Assembly (NCBI GenBank): GCA_963662905.2 | Contig: CAXXFD010000002.1 | Span: 682,001 to 746,000, forward strand | DNA: 64,000 nucleotides | Source: G963662905 sp963662905 | GTDB lineage: Bacteria > Bacteroidota > Bacteroidia > Bacteroidales > WRLA01 | Direction: 5' to 3' | Part shown: piece after piece, positions 52,918 to 61,058 of the stretch | Layout of the letters: each line of letters opens with the position of its first letter | Numbering within the stretch: the first letter of the stretch is position 1 | The notes under the pieces: generated by a model | Seen by the model: the letters and a program-made list of their open reading frames with translations, nothing else | Told to the model about the DNA's origin: nothing | Databases searched by the model: none | Program-made: the position numbers and the translations under genes

Positions 52918-53700
52918 TTATAGTTCCCTGTAGGTCAATCCGTTTTTATGAAGGATTTCACGTGCCAGGTTCAAATAATTAACTGCTCCCGCACTTGTGG
53001 CATCGTGCATAATTATGGTTTCACCAAAGCTTGGAGCTTCACCAAGGCGTGTGTTCCTGTTGATAATTGTATCAAAAACCATTTGCTGAAAGTGAGTGCG
53101 CACTTCTTCCACTACCTGCTTGGCCAGCCTCAGGCGGCTATCGTACATAGTCAGCAAAATTCCTTCAATATCTAAGTTTGGATTTAAACGCGACTGCACT
53201 ATTTTAATGGTATTAAGTAGTTTGCCCAGTCCTTCAAGAGCAAAATACTCGCATTGCACTGGTACAACAACAGAATCGGCAGCGGTAAGGCTATTTACAG
53301 TTATCAGACCAAGTGAAGGAGAACAATCGATAATAATGAAATCATAGTCATTTTTAATTTTTTCAGTAACTGCTTTCATCATATACTCACGATCATCCAG
53401 CTCAATCATTTCAATTTCTGCACCAACCAAATCGATATGAGCGGGCAGCAGGAACAGGTTTGGAGTGGCTGTCTCCATAATAGCGTCAATTGGATCGGCG
53501 CTATCAATAATGCATTCATAAATGCTGGTTTTGACTTCCCGTGGATTGGCCCCCACCCCTGAGGTAGCATTTGCCTGCGGATCGGCATCAATAATTAAAG
53601 TTTTATACTCAAGAACAGCAAGAGCCGCAGCGAGATTAATGGCACTTGTTGTTTTTCCAACGCCTCCTTTTTGGTTTGCTATAGCAATTATTTTTCCCAT
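52918..53700 (-). CDS. parA: Chromosome partition ATPase ParA (Soj)
   Basis: A 260-residue ParA-type ATPase with the deviant Walker A KGGVGKTT (residues 11-18, with the signature Lys11), switch I-like DADPQANATSGVG, Walker B FIIIDCSPSLGLIT and the late NTRLGEAPSFGETIIMHD. It moves or anchors the ParB-bound origin region. It is first in the parA-parB-DUF5683-dapB operon and is led by an exact -7 box. Confidence 0.96.
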   Translation of the reverse strand: MGKIIAIANQKGGVGKTTSAINLAAALAVLEYKTLIIDADPQANATSGVGANPREVKTSIYECIIDSADPIDAIMETATPNLFLLPAHIDLVGAEIEMIELDDREYMMKAVTEKIKNDYDFIIIDCSPSLGLITVNSLTAADSVVVPVQCEYFALEGLGKLLNTIKIVQSRLNPNLDIEGILLTMYDSRLRLAKQVVEEVRTHFQQMVFDTIINRNTRLGEAPSFGETIIMHDATSAGAVNYLNLAREILHKNGLTYREL

Positions 53701-53722
53701 AAATCTGATTATGCTTAAGCCA

Positions 53723-53730
53723 CAAAATTA
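53723..53730 (-). promoter_or_regulatory. -7 box TAATTTTG of the parA operon
   Basis: Exact TAnnTTTG on the minus strand 22 bases before the parA ATG. Confidence 0.6.
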
Positions 53731-53800
53731 CACTTTTTGAACGTAACCCATAGAGCTGTTGAAAAAATTAATAAAGCGGCAACAGTTCTTTCATAGCGAT

Positions 53801-53834
53801 TAAAACAAAAACAGCTGCCGAAGCAACTGTTTTT
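53801..53834. terminator. Terminator after the DUF3276 gene
   Basis: Minus strand: AAACAGTTGC, loop TTCG, GCAGCTGTTT, then TTTGTTTT. A 10-bp stem with a UUCG tetraloop. The flanking A and T runs would also allow use from the plus strand. Confidence 0.88.
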
Positions 53835-53849
53835 TAATGTGGCCAGACC

Positions 53850-54212
53850 TTAGTCATTTTCATCGCCCAAATCTTCGAAACTCACATCTATATGTGTGGC
53901 TTTATCCAATGGGTCGGTTGCCTCTTCATCGCGATAATCCTCAAAGTCAGGTTGTACCGTTTTAATAAATTCAAGAGCATCTTGAAGACCTTCCTGAAAT
54001 TTCTCAAAATCTTCTTTATACAAAAAGATCTTATGCTTTTCGTAAAAAAACTTGCCGTTTTCGTTGTTAAACTTACGCTTACTTTCGGTTACAGTCAGAT
54101 AATGATCTTCATTGCGTGTTGTTTTAACATCAAAAAAATAAGTCCTTTTACCGGCCCTGACTGATTTTGAGAATACTTCCTCCCGCGCATCGTTCTTTTC
54201 AAAATCTTCCAT
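53850..54212 (-). CDS. DUF3276 / PUR-alpha-like nucleic-acid-binding protein
   Basis: A 120-residue protein with the pattern of bacterial PUR domains: EEVFSKSVRAGKRTYFFDVKTTRNEDHYLTVTESKR, then FEKHKIFLYKEDFEKF-like FYEKHKIFLYKEDFEKFQEGL, with an acidic tail rich in Asp and Glu. Family members bind single-stranded DNA or RNA; the cellular role in Bacteroidota is little known. It has its own promoter (-33 and -7) and a strong terminator, and probably a high expression level. Confidence 0.85.
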   Translation of the reverse strand: MEDFEKNDAREEVFSKSVRAGKRTYFFDVKTTRNEDHYLTVTESKRKFNNENGKFFYEKHKIFLYKEDFEKFQEGLQDALEFIKTVQPDFEDYRDEEATDPLDKATHIDVSFEDLGDEND

Positions 54213-54246
54213 TTTATCGCTTGTTTAACCGATTTTTATTTGCCCA

Positions 54247-54276
54247 CAAAATTAGACATTTCTTAATGAAATCAAA
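54247..54276 (-). promoter_or_regulatory. Promoter of the DUF3276 gene
   Basis: Minus strand TTTG (54276-54273), 18 bases, TAATTTTG (54254-54247); 34 bases to the ATG. Confidence 0.7.
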
Positions 54277-54537
54277 ACACACACCATCTCTTTCACAGAT
54301 AAAACCACACTTTGGTGGCAACAGAGCTTGTCTATCCAATAGATTTTACCGGCTTTTTTGAAAAATTGCACGCTTCAATAAAAATGAAAGCTTCCCTTGC
54401 CCGATCCTGGTCTTATTAATGCTGCTCTAAATTTTGATGAACAAACAGCTCCTCTTTCGGAACGCACAGGTATAATTTATAATGGGTCAATATTTTCAAA
54501 GCCGAAGAAAAGCCTGTGGGAATTGAATTATTTCATT
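54277..54537. other. Intergenic region before nusB
   Basis: The rest of the 368-base gap between the DUF3276 and nusB genes. Beyond the two promoters no open frame, repeat or hairpin of note is seen. Confidence 0.45.
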
Positions 54538-54545
54538 TAATTTTG
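54538..54545 (+). promoter_or_regulatory. -7 box TAATTTTG of nusB
   Basis: Exact box 35 bases before the nusB ATG. Confidence 0.6.
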
Positions 54546-54580
54546 CAGCCTCAAATTTTGTAAGTGAGATTTATTGAAAT

Positions 54581-55558
54581 ATGATTAGCAGAAGACACTT
54601 ACGCATTAAAGCTGTTCAAGGCTTATACGCGTTCTTTCAATCAGGAAGCCACGATCTGGGGCAAAGCGAAAAACAATTCCTTAAAAGTATAGATCAGATA
54701 TACGATCTGTTTATTTATCACCTGTCATTTATTGAAGAAATATTTTGTTTCGCTGAGAAAAAAATCGAAGAAGGCAGAAACAAGCTCAGACCAAGCCGCG
54801 AAGACCTAAACCCCAACACTCGTTTCATTGAAAACGCTTTTTATCAGCAGTTAAAAAACAACGAGACTTTTCAAAAGCAGAAAAAAAAACTACATATTAG
54901 CTGGGAAAATGAGCCGGAACTCATCCGCAAAGCTTATCTGAAAGTCAGGGATTCGCAGCTTTACAAAAAATATATGGAGGCACGTTTTACCGGTTTCCAT
55001 GAAGACCTTGAGATTGTCCGCAAACTCAACCGCAAGCTTTTCCTGCACAATGATGCGCTGCTTTCGCTCTATGAAGAGATGAATATCCATTGGGCTGATG
55101 ACATTGATATTGTTGAATTTATGATCAACAAATGGATAAAATTCATGCAGGAAAGTCCTGATAAAAACGAAACCATATACAGCCTGCCTCCGCTTCTCAA
55201 AGCCGTAAAGGATAATTATGGCCGTAACGAAGACCGTCAATTTGTTGTTGACCTATACCGCAATACAATTTTGCACAGCGATGAATTTGTTGGCATGATC
55301 GAGCGCAGGGCAAATAACTGGGAAATTGACCGCATCGCCATTATGGACATCCTCATCCTGAAAATGGCCATTGCCGAGCTGATGTATATGGATTCAATTC
55401 CGCTGAAAGTTACCCTAAACGAGTATATCGACCTTTCAAAAATGTTTTCAACACCAAAGAGTTCCGTCTTTATTAATGGTATGCTCGACCGCCTGATCCA
55501 GGAATTGACCGAAGAAGGTAAAATCAAGAAACAAGGCCGCGGCCTTCAGGAGAAATAG
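54581..55558 (+). CDS. nusB: Transcription antitermination factor NusB (long form)
   Basis: A 325-residue protein. It starts MISRRHLRIKAVQGLYAFFQSG, the NusB N-terminal helix, and ends with the conserved IMDILILKMAIAELMYMDSIPLKVTLNEYIDLSKMFSTPKSSVFINGMLDRL. About 150 residues are inserted between them compared with the 140-residue E. coli protein, as is usual in Bacteroidota. It helps RNA polymerase read through rRNA operons together with NusE/S10. Its stop lies 1 base from that of the convergent prmC gene. Confidence 0.93.
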   Translation: MISRRHLRIKAVQGLYAFFQSGSHDLGQSEKQFLKSIDQIYDLFIYHLSFIEEIFCFAEKKIEEGRNKLRPSREDLNPNTRFIENAFYQQLKNNETFQKQKKKLHISWENEPELIRKAYLKVRDSQLYKKYMEARFTGFHEDLEIVRKLNRKLFLHNDALLSLYEEMNIHWADDIDIVEFMINKWIKFMQESPDKNETIYSLPPLLKAVKDNYGRNEDRQFVVDLYRNTILHSDEFVGMIERRANNWEIDRIAIMDILILKMAIAELMYMDSIPLKVTLNEYIDLSKMFSTPKSSVFINGMLDRLIQELTEEGKIKKQGRGLQEK

Positions 55559-55559
55559 A

Positions 55560-56432
55560 TTAAATTTTCTTTTTTGCCGAAATGAGGCGATCTTTTCCGA
55601 AAAGGTCTAAATGTACTTGAACTTCAGCAAATCCGGATTTTTGAACCAGCCCGGCAGTTTCCGCCCCAAAAGCCTCATTAATTTCAAAAAACAATAAGCC
55701 ATTGTTTTTAAGCAATTTATAAGCTAATTCGCTGATATTTTTATAAAAAGCCAATGGATTGTCTTCCGGTGCGTACAATGCCAATTCCGGCTCAAATGCT
55801 TTTACATTTTCCTGCATCAGGGCTTTTTCCGATGGGCGCACATAAGGTGGATTGCTGAGCACCACATCCAATTCAAGAGGGTATTTCTCCATATCGGGAT
55901 TTAAAACATCATCACGGAAAAAGCAAACTGCAGCGCTAAGTGTTTCTGCATTCGAGCGGGCCATTTCCAAAGCTTTTTCGGAGATATCCGAAGCAAAAAC
56001 CCGGGCATCCGCCAGTTCCAATGCCAGGCTGGTTGCCAAACAGCCACTTCCGGTCCCAATATCCAGTATCCGCGGATGGTCCATTTTTGCGGCACTCTTT
56101 TTAACCATGAGCAGCAACTCTTCCGTTTCCGGCCGGGGAATAAGCACATCAGGGCTTACGAAAAACCTGCGCCCGTAGAAATCAGCGAAACCGCTAATGT
56201 GTTGCAGCGGAACATCAAGCATAAGCTTTTTAACAGCATGATGCAATTGCAGCATTTCCGATTCATTCAGCAAAGCGGCCGGATTGCTTAATAGCTCCAG
56301 TTTCGGAATCGATAGCAAATCCTCAAAAAGCCTAAAAACCATCGCCTTAGATTCTTCAAGATCATATTTTTGCTGAAGTTTTCCTTCATAAGCCCTGCGC
56401 ACATCCGCATATTTGTTGCTTTTCCAAATCAT
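55560..56432 (-). CDS. prmC: Peptide chain release factor glutamine methyltransferase
   Basis: A 290-residue SAM-dependent methyltransferase. It has the RPETEEL phrase (about 100-106), the SAM loop ILDIGTGSGCLATSLAL and the catalytic NPPY at 194-197 (VVLSNPPYVRP). It methylates the Gln of the GGQ motif in release factors. ATG 56432 is chosen, as the -7 box TACTTTTG ends only 4 bases before it; the longer frame would start within the promoter. The mRNA is thus probably leaderless or nearly so. Confidence 0.93.
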   Translation of the reverse strand: MIWKSNKYADVRRAYEGKLQQKYDLEESKAMVFRLFEDLLSIPKLELLSNPAALLNESEMLQLHHAVKKLMLDVPLQHISGFADFYGRRFFVSPDVLIPRPETEELLLMVKKSAAKMDHPRILDIGTGSGCLATSLALELADARVFASDISEKALEMARSNAETLSAAVCFFRDDVLNPDMEKYPLELDVVLSNPPYVRPSEKALMQENVKAFEPELALYAPEDNPLAFYKNISELAYKLLKNNGLLFFEINEAFGAETAGLVQKSGFAEVQVHLDLFGKDRLISAKKKI

Positions 56433-56436
56433 GCTG

Positions 56437-56444
56437 CAAAAGTA
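56437..56444 (-). promoter_or_regulatory. -7 box TACTTTTG of prmC
   Basis: Exact box on the minus strand with four bases between its G and the ATG, pointing to a leaderless transcript. Confidence 0.65.
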
Positions 56445-56514
56445 CAATTTATGCTATGTCGATCACGAGGAACATGCAAAACAAAAGGAATGCTGCAAGC
56501 TAAGGAGGAATTTT

Positions 56515-56522
56515 TAATTTTG
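56515..56522 (+). promoter_or_regulatory. -7 box TAATTTTG of pnuC
   Basis: Exact box 17 bases before the pnuC ATG. Confidence 0.6.
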
Positions 56523-56539
56523 CCGGTTAATCGAATGCT

Positions 56540-57166
56540 ATGAACCTACACGAACTCAGCGATCTTTTCATAAGCAACCTAATGGCCACAAGCTGGCTGG
56601 AGGTTATTGCAGTTATCACCGGTTTACTGAGCGTTTGGTATTGCCGTTTGGAAAATATCCTTGTTTATCCAATTGGCATTATCAGCGTTTTGATTTACGT
56701 TTATATCTGCTATGGCGCCGGGCTCTATGCCGATATGGGCATCAATGTGGTTTATTTTATAATGAGCGTTTACGGATGGATCAACTGGACGCGGGGCGGC
56801 GACAATACAGAGCAGCTCAAAATCAGCACACTGAACACAAAGCGCTGGATAATAAACCTTGCAATTACCGGCGGGCTCTATATTATCATAAGCCACCTTC
56901 TGCTTCGCTTTACCGACAGTACTGTTCCCTATATCGACTCCTTCACGACCTCCATTTTTATTGTAGCGATGTTTTTGCAGGCCAAAAAGAAAGTCGAAAG
57001 CTGGATATTCTGGATTATCGGAGATATCGTTTCCATTCCGCTTTACGTTTATAAAGGACTGGTTTTTACCAGTTTTCAATTTACTGTTTTTCTCGTATTG
57101 GCAATAATGGGCTATATCGAATGGCGCAGGAGTTATAAACAAGCATTGATCTCCGAAAAAGTATGA
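56540..57166 (+). CDS. pnuC: PnuC-type nicotinamide riboside transporter
   Basis: A 208-residue membrane protein with seven hydrophobic segments. The signature parts are ITGLLSVWYCRLENILVYPIGIISVLIYVY, YADMGINVVYFIMSVYGWINW, and ESWIFWIIGDIVSIPLYVYKGL near the end, where Trp and Asn/Asp residues line the ligand pocket in PnuC proteins. Facilitated uptake of nicotinamide riboside is implied by the next gene, a NadR-type kinase that starts inside its stop codon; without it the thiamine-transporting PnuT variant would be as likely. Confidence 0.9.
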   Translation: MNLHELSDLFISNLMATSWLEVIAVITGLLSVWYCRLENILVYPIGIISVLIYVYICYGAGLYADMGINVVYFIMSVYGWINWTRGGDNTEQLKISTLNTKRWIINLAITGGLYIIISHLLLRFTDSTVPYIDSFTTSIFIVAMFLQAKKKVESWIFWIIGDIVSIPLYVYKGLVFTSFQFTVFLVLAIMGYIEWRRSYKQALISEKV

Positions 57167-57708
57167 AAACCATAAGCATTTGCATTACCGGCCCGGAATC
57201 GACAGGCAAAACAGAAATAAGCCGGGTTTTGGGCGCGCATTTTAAAGCACCCGTTGTAAAAGAATACGCCCGGGACTATTTAAGCCAACTTGAAAAAGAA
57301 TACGAACTCGAAGATGTACTTAAAATCGGGGAAATCCAATTGGCCTCCATTGAGGAAGCGCAGGCAAAAAAGCCCCCCATTCTTTTTATCGATACGGACT
57401 TAAGCGTTATAAACATCTGGCTTTCATATAAATACGATTTCATTTCAGACGGATTAAACCTAAAAATGAAAGCGAATGCCCCCTCCCACTACCTTTTAAT
57501 GGATGCAGATTTGCCCTGGCAGCCGGATCCATTGCGCGAAAACCCCGAAGAACGGAAAATCCTGCTCGGGCTTTATGAGGATTTGCTCCGGGAATATAAT
57601 TTCAGCTATAGCCTCATTTCCGGAACCGGCATGCAAAGAGAACAGAATGCCATAAGGGTTGTGGAAGAAATATTGGAGCAAAATCAAACAATTGCTGGCC
57701 CGGCTTGA
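57163..57708 (+). CDS. NadR-type nicotinamide riboside kinase
   Basis: A 181-residue P-loop kinase with GPESTGKTE (residues 10-18), EYARDYL, FIDTDLSVINIW and the LMDADLPWQPDPLRENPEER lid region. It matches the kinase half of NadR without its adenylyltransferase and repressor parts. It phosphorylates nicotinamide riboside to NMN, trapping what PnuC lets in. ATGA overlap with pnuC shows coupled translation. The promoter of the next gene begins at its stop codon. Confidence 0.88.
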   Translation: MKTISICITGPESTGKTEISRVLGAHFKAPVVKEYARDYLSQLEKEYELEDVLKIGEIQLASIEEAQAKKPPILFIDTDLSVINIWLSYKYDFISDGLNLKMKANAPSHYLLMDADLPWQPDPLRENPEERKILLGLYEDLLREYNFSYSLISGTGMQREQNAIRVVEEILEQNQTIAGPA

Positions 57709-57736
57709 CATTAATCATAAAAGCTCATTAATTTTG
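57705..57736 (+). promoter_or_regulatory. Promoter of the YggS gene
   Basis: TTG (57705-57707), 21 bases, TAATTTTG (57729-57736). It overlaps the stop codon of the kinase gene. Confidence 0.65.
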
Positions 57737-57753
57737 CACCAAAGAAAACTAAA

Positions 57754-58434
57754 ATGAGCATTAAAGAAAACCTCGCGCAATTTAAAGCCAATATACCTGA
57801 AAACGTGAAACTTGTGGCTGTTTCAAAGACAAAGCCCAATGAAGACATTATGGAAGCATATGATGCCGGGCAACGGATTTTTGGCGAAAACAAGGTGCAG
57901 GATTTAAAAGAAAAAGCCGAAACACTCCCAAAAGATATCCAGTGGCATTTTATTGGACATCTGCAAACCAATAAAGTGAAATACATAGCCCCTTTTGTGC
58001 ACCTTATTGAGGCGGTTGACAGCCTGAAGCTTTTAAAAACGATTGAAAAAGAAGCGCTTAAAAACAAACGCAAATTGAATGTGCTGCTCCAGTTCCATGT
58101 CGCTCAGGAAGAAAGCAAATTTGGCCTGAACTTGCAGGAAGCAGAAAAGCTTTTAAGTTCGGAAGGATTCAAGGCATTAAAAAATATAAATATTTGCGGC
58201 GTAATGGGCATGGCCAGCTTAACAGAAGACAGTGAACAGGTGCGCAGTGAATTTGCGCAATTGAAGAGCATTTTTCATCATTTGAAAGAAAAACACTTCG
58301 CCACTCAGGAGTGCTTTACCGAATGTTCGATGGGCATGTCGGGCGATTATCAGGTTGCAATTGAAAAAGGCAGCACAATGATCCGTATTGGCACTGCAAT
58401 TTTTGGTTTGCGTTCATGCGCCATCAAGGCTTAA
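57754..58434 (+). CDS. YggS/PROSC-family PLP homeostasis protein
   Basis: A 226-residue protein with the alanine-racemase-like barrel of the YggS family: KLVAVSKTKP with the PLP lysine (Lys25), FGENKVQDLKEKAE, WHFIGHLQTNKVKYI, ICGVMGMASL and SMGMSGDYQVAIEKGSTMIRIGTAIFG. It binds and buffers pyridoxal phosphate and has no known catalytic activity. The last bases of its stop overlap the stop of the convergent MFS gene. Confidence 0.95.
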   Translation: MSIKENLAQFKANIPENVKLVAVSKTKPNEDIMEAYDAGQRIFGENKVQDLKEKAETLPKDIQWHFIGHLQTNKVKYIAPFVHLIEAVDSLKLLKTIEKEALKNKRKLNVLLQFHVAQEESKFGLNLQEAEKLLSSEGFKALKNINICGVMGMASLTEDSEQVRSEFAQLKSIFHHLKEKHFATQECFTECSMGMSGDYQVAIEKGSTMIRIGTAIFGLRSCAIKA

Positions 58435-59606
58435 TCTTTCTTGACTTTCAGCAAAAAGGCAAAAGGAATTGCCAGTGCTGAAGCAAAGATACACACGTAA
58501 AATGCTGTGGTCATTGAGGTCATATCGGCCAGCCAGCCGCTCAGAAAAACGGCGATTGCTCCCGTGGCAAAACTGATGGTCATATACAATCCGTTCATAA
58601 ACGATGGTCTGTCAGATTTTAAATCCTGCACATAAGCCAGGATAACCGGTGTACTGCTGAAGATAAAAAAGCCGAGGAACAGCAACATTGCATAACGGAT
58701 ATAACCATCGCTAATCAGGAAAAGCCACATAAAAACCGGACTGAATATTGCTGCGATAATCAGCATAAGGTGCCTTCCGGCTTTATCAGAATAACGACCC
58801 AGCACCAAAACGCCTAGAACGCCGGCAATTTCAAATACGGAAAGGCTGATTCCGCTCATCCACAGGCTACTACCGTTTTCGGTAAGAAAGGTTGGCAAAA
58901 ATGCCGATAAAGTAGATTTAAGGATTGCCCTCGAAAAGGTATAACCAGTCAACATCAAGAAGAAAAAGCGGTACTTACGAAAACTTGCGCCAATGCCTTC
59001 GTACTGGTTGGAACGCTTGATATGCTGAGAAATAGGAATATCGCGGAAGCGCCAATAAAGAATTAAAGAAGCAACAAAGCCCACGGGGATCAAGCGCCAG
59101 ATACCGGGCAGACCCCACCAGGAAACCGCAGCCAGCACCACAATCGGGCCGACCGCCCTGGCCAGTTCACCGCCCACCATATAATAACTCATCCCTTCGC
59201 CCGTGCGCTTTCCTGATATTTTTTTTATCAATACCGGTGAAGGCACATGAAATGCCGAGGAGCTCACGCCTGTGATAAACAACAGCAAAGCCAGCATCCA
59301 GTAGCCGGATACCAGCCCCACCAGGCTCATCGAAACCGCAGTAACAAATGGTGCGAGAATTAATAAAAAACGTACTTTCAGCCGATCGGCTAAAATTCCA
59401 AACAAAAAATTAAATAAAGAAGGAATTCTTTGGATAATACTCAGCAGGCCCGCCATGCTATAAGAAATGCCAAGTTTTTCGATAAGGATAGGCAATAAGG
59501 GAGCCAGAAAAGAGCTGTAAACATCATGAATAAAATGTGCAAAACTGACTGTCAGCACATTAGCAAATTGAAACTTACCTTCCTTATGTTTTTCTAATGC
59601 CTGCAT
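58431..59606 (-). CDS. MFS exporter (fosmidomycin-resistance-like)
   Basis: A 391-residue protein with 12 hydrophobic segments. The first loop phrase SFAHFIHDVYSSFLAPLLPILIEKLGIS is that of Fsr-type MFS drug exporters, followed by IQRIPSLFNFLFGILADRLKVRFLL. Substrate unknown. ATG 59606 is preferred over TTG 59636, because the box TAACTTTG at 59631-59624 supplies a promoter between them. That box includes the TAA stop codon of the upstream hybrid kinase gene. Confidence 0.85.
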   Translation of the reverse strand: MQALEKHKEGKFQFANVLTVSFAHFIHDVYSSFLAPLLPILIEKLGISYSMAGLLSIIQRIPSLFNFLFGILADRLKVRFLLILAPFVTAVSMSLVGLVSGYWMLALLLFITGVSSSAFHVPSPVLIKKISGKRTGEGMSYYMVGGELARAVGPIVVLAAVSWWGLPGIWRLIPVGFVASLILYWRFRDIPISQHIKRSNQYEGIGASFRKYRFFFLMLTGYTFSRAILKSTLSAFLPTFLTENGSSLWMSGISLSVFEIAGVLGVLVLGRYSDKAGRHLMLIIAAIFSPVFMWLFLISDGYIRYAMLLFLGFFIFSSTPVILAYVQDLKSDRPSFMNGLYMTISFATGAIAVFLSGWLADMTSMTTAFYVCIFASALAIPFAFLLKVKKD

Positions 59607-59623
59607 ACCCTCTAATTTGAGGG

Positions 59624-59631
59624 CAAAGTTA
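59624..59631 (-). promoter_or_regulatory. -7 box TAACTTTG of the MFS gene
   Basis: Exact TAnnTTTG on the minus strand whose TAA is the stop codon of the preceding kinase gene. Confidence 0.5.
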
Positions 59632-60699
59632 AGCAAGTCCCCTGACCTGCTCCATTAAAACATCAGGAAGTTTTTCTAAATTAAAGGGCTTGGTCATATA
59701 ATCGTCCATTCCAGATTGAAGACAGGCGATACGCTGATTCGCCACCGAGTCGGCAGTAAAGGCAACAATATAAGCCCGCCGGTCGCGGTTTTGTTTGGCT
59801 TCAATGCTCCTGATTTCCTTAGTAGCTTCCGTGCCGTACATTTCCGGCATCTGGATATCCATTAAAATAAAATCATAATCGCCTTTACGGAATAAATCAA
59901 CGGCCTGTCGTCCATTTACGGCAGCATCAACCGAGAAGCCCATTTTTCGTAAAGTATGCAATGCCACTTTCCGACTAACAAGCTCATCTTCAGCAATTAA
60001 TATCTTCCTCGCTTTAAGATAATCATATGATTTGGCTGATTCAGCCAGAGAAAAATTCAAATTAAAGCCCAACTCCAAAGTACCATCAACCAGCTCATAT
60101 ACAAGTTTGCCCCCAAACATGCTGATAAGCTCTTCGGAAACAAAGAGATCGAGATGACAATCCTGCTCAATTTTATTAATTTTCTTCGGGTTTAAAGATG
60201 TTTGTTCTTGCGAAAAATGAAAATGAACCAAATGATTTTGATCCGTTTTTTGCAAAATTCCGGCATGGAAGCGGATGGCCTTATCCGTGCTTCCGATAAA
60301 AAATGTATTGATAAGCGATTCAAAAATAAAATGCAAGCGCTCTGTATCCCCAAGATAAGATTTAGGAAAAGCTTCAATCTCTACTTGAAAAATATCTCCA
60401 AAACTCTCGCTCATTGCTTTTTGCGCAAAAAATCCTTTGAGTTCCTTTTTCAAGTCCAGGCGGCGTAAATCTGGTTTCAGGCATTCATCTGCCAACTTCA
60501 GATAATCTAATATTGTACTCACGGTATGGCTTAATTTTTTTGAAGTGTAATCAAGATTTTCGGCATAAAGCATCTGCGTTTCACTCAGGCCACTTTCCTT
60601 GAGCATGCGCAGCAAACCGGAAATCCCATGAACCGGTGTGCGCAATTCATGGTTAAAGAAACTCAGGACTGCTTTTTTATTTTTTATGGATTGGATCAT
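59629..60699 (-). CDS. Hybrid kinase-REC with eroded ATPase domain
   Basis: A 356-residue cytoplasmic protein. The H-box NHELRTPVHG lies at the very N-terminus (His17), so there is no sensor domain. The following region has the size of a HATPase domain, but the N-box is degenerate (ESLINTFFIGSTDKAI) and neither DxGxG nor GLGL boxes can be found (instead FVSEELISMFGGKLVYE). The C-terminal receiver is complete: AEDE at 236-239, Asp281 (FILMDIQMPEM) and Lys in TKPF. The protein can probably receive and pass phosphate (His and Asp present) but not use ATP, in the manner of a phosphotransfer or phosphatase protein. This is a mirror image of the defect at 25196..26377. Confidence 0.82.
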   Translation of the reverse strand: MIQSIKNKKAVLSFFNHELRTPVHGISGLLRMLKESGLSETQMLYAENLDYTSKKLSHTVSTILDYLKLADECLKPDLRRLDLKKELKGFFAQKAMSESFGDIFQVEIEAFPKSYLGDTERLHFIFESLINTFFIGSTDKAIRFHAGILQKTDQNHLVHFHFSQEQTSLNPKKINKIEQDCHLDLFVSEELISMFGGKLVYELVDGTLELGFNLNFSLAESAKSYDYLKARKILIAEDELVSRKVALHTLRKMGFSVDAAVNGRQAVDLFRKGDYDFILMDIQMPEMYGTEATKEIRSIEAKQNRDRRAYIVAFTADSVANQRIACLQSGMDDYMTKPFNLEKLPDVLMEQVRGLA

Positions 60700-61058
60700 T
60701 GATGCGATTTACTATACAGCTATAATTATTGTGCCATAGCCCGTATTTTGAAAACCCAATAAGCAGGCATCAGGTCAATTAAAACCGTTAAAATATTGTT
60801 AATGCGAATTTTAGAATAATAAATTGACATCAAAAATCCGAAATGGAATAATAAAATCAGTAAATACAACTGTCGGAAAATTCCAAAATATGGACAATAA
60901 TTTCAATATGAATCCTAATTTATAAATCAGGAAAATTAATAACGACACGCAAAAATGCGGATTGTTATTATATTATGGATAAAAAGGAGGTACAGAAAAG
61001 CCTAAGCACAAATAAGTTGACTATTTTTGTGGCGAAAAAAAATGAAAAACACAAGCTG
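60700..61058. other. Intergenic region before guaA
   Basis: 359 A/T-rich bases between the divergent kinase gene and guaA. Apart from the guaA -7 box at 61022 no clear signal is seen; a frame upstream of 61059 is open back to 60975 but precedes the promoter. Confidence 0.45.
61022..61029 (+). promoter_or_regulatory. -7 box TATTTTTG of guaA
   Basis: Exact box 29 bases before ATG 61059; it rules out the ATG at 60975. Confidence 0.6.

Noticed and set aside
52953..52972. CACGTG core within parA, considered as parS
   Set aside because: The arms around the core (TTTCACGTGCCAGG) do not form the parS palindrome.
56461..56540. Possible TPP or other riboswitch before pnuC
   Set aside because: The leader after the -7 box is only about 15 bases long, and the neighbouring NadR-type kinase explains the gene as a riboside transporter.
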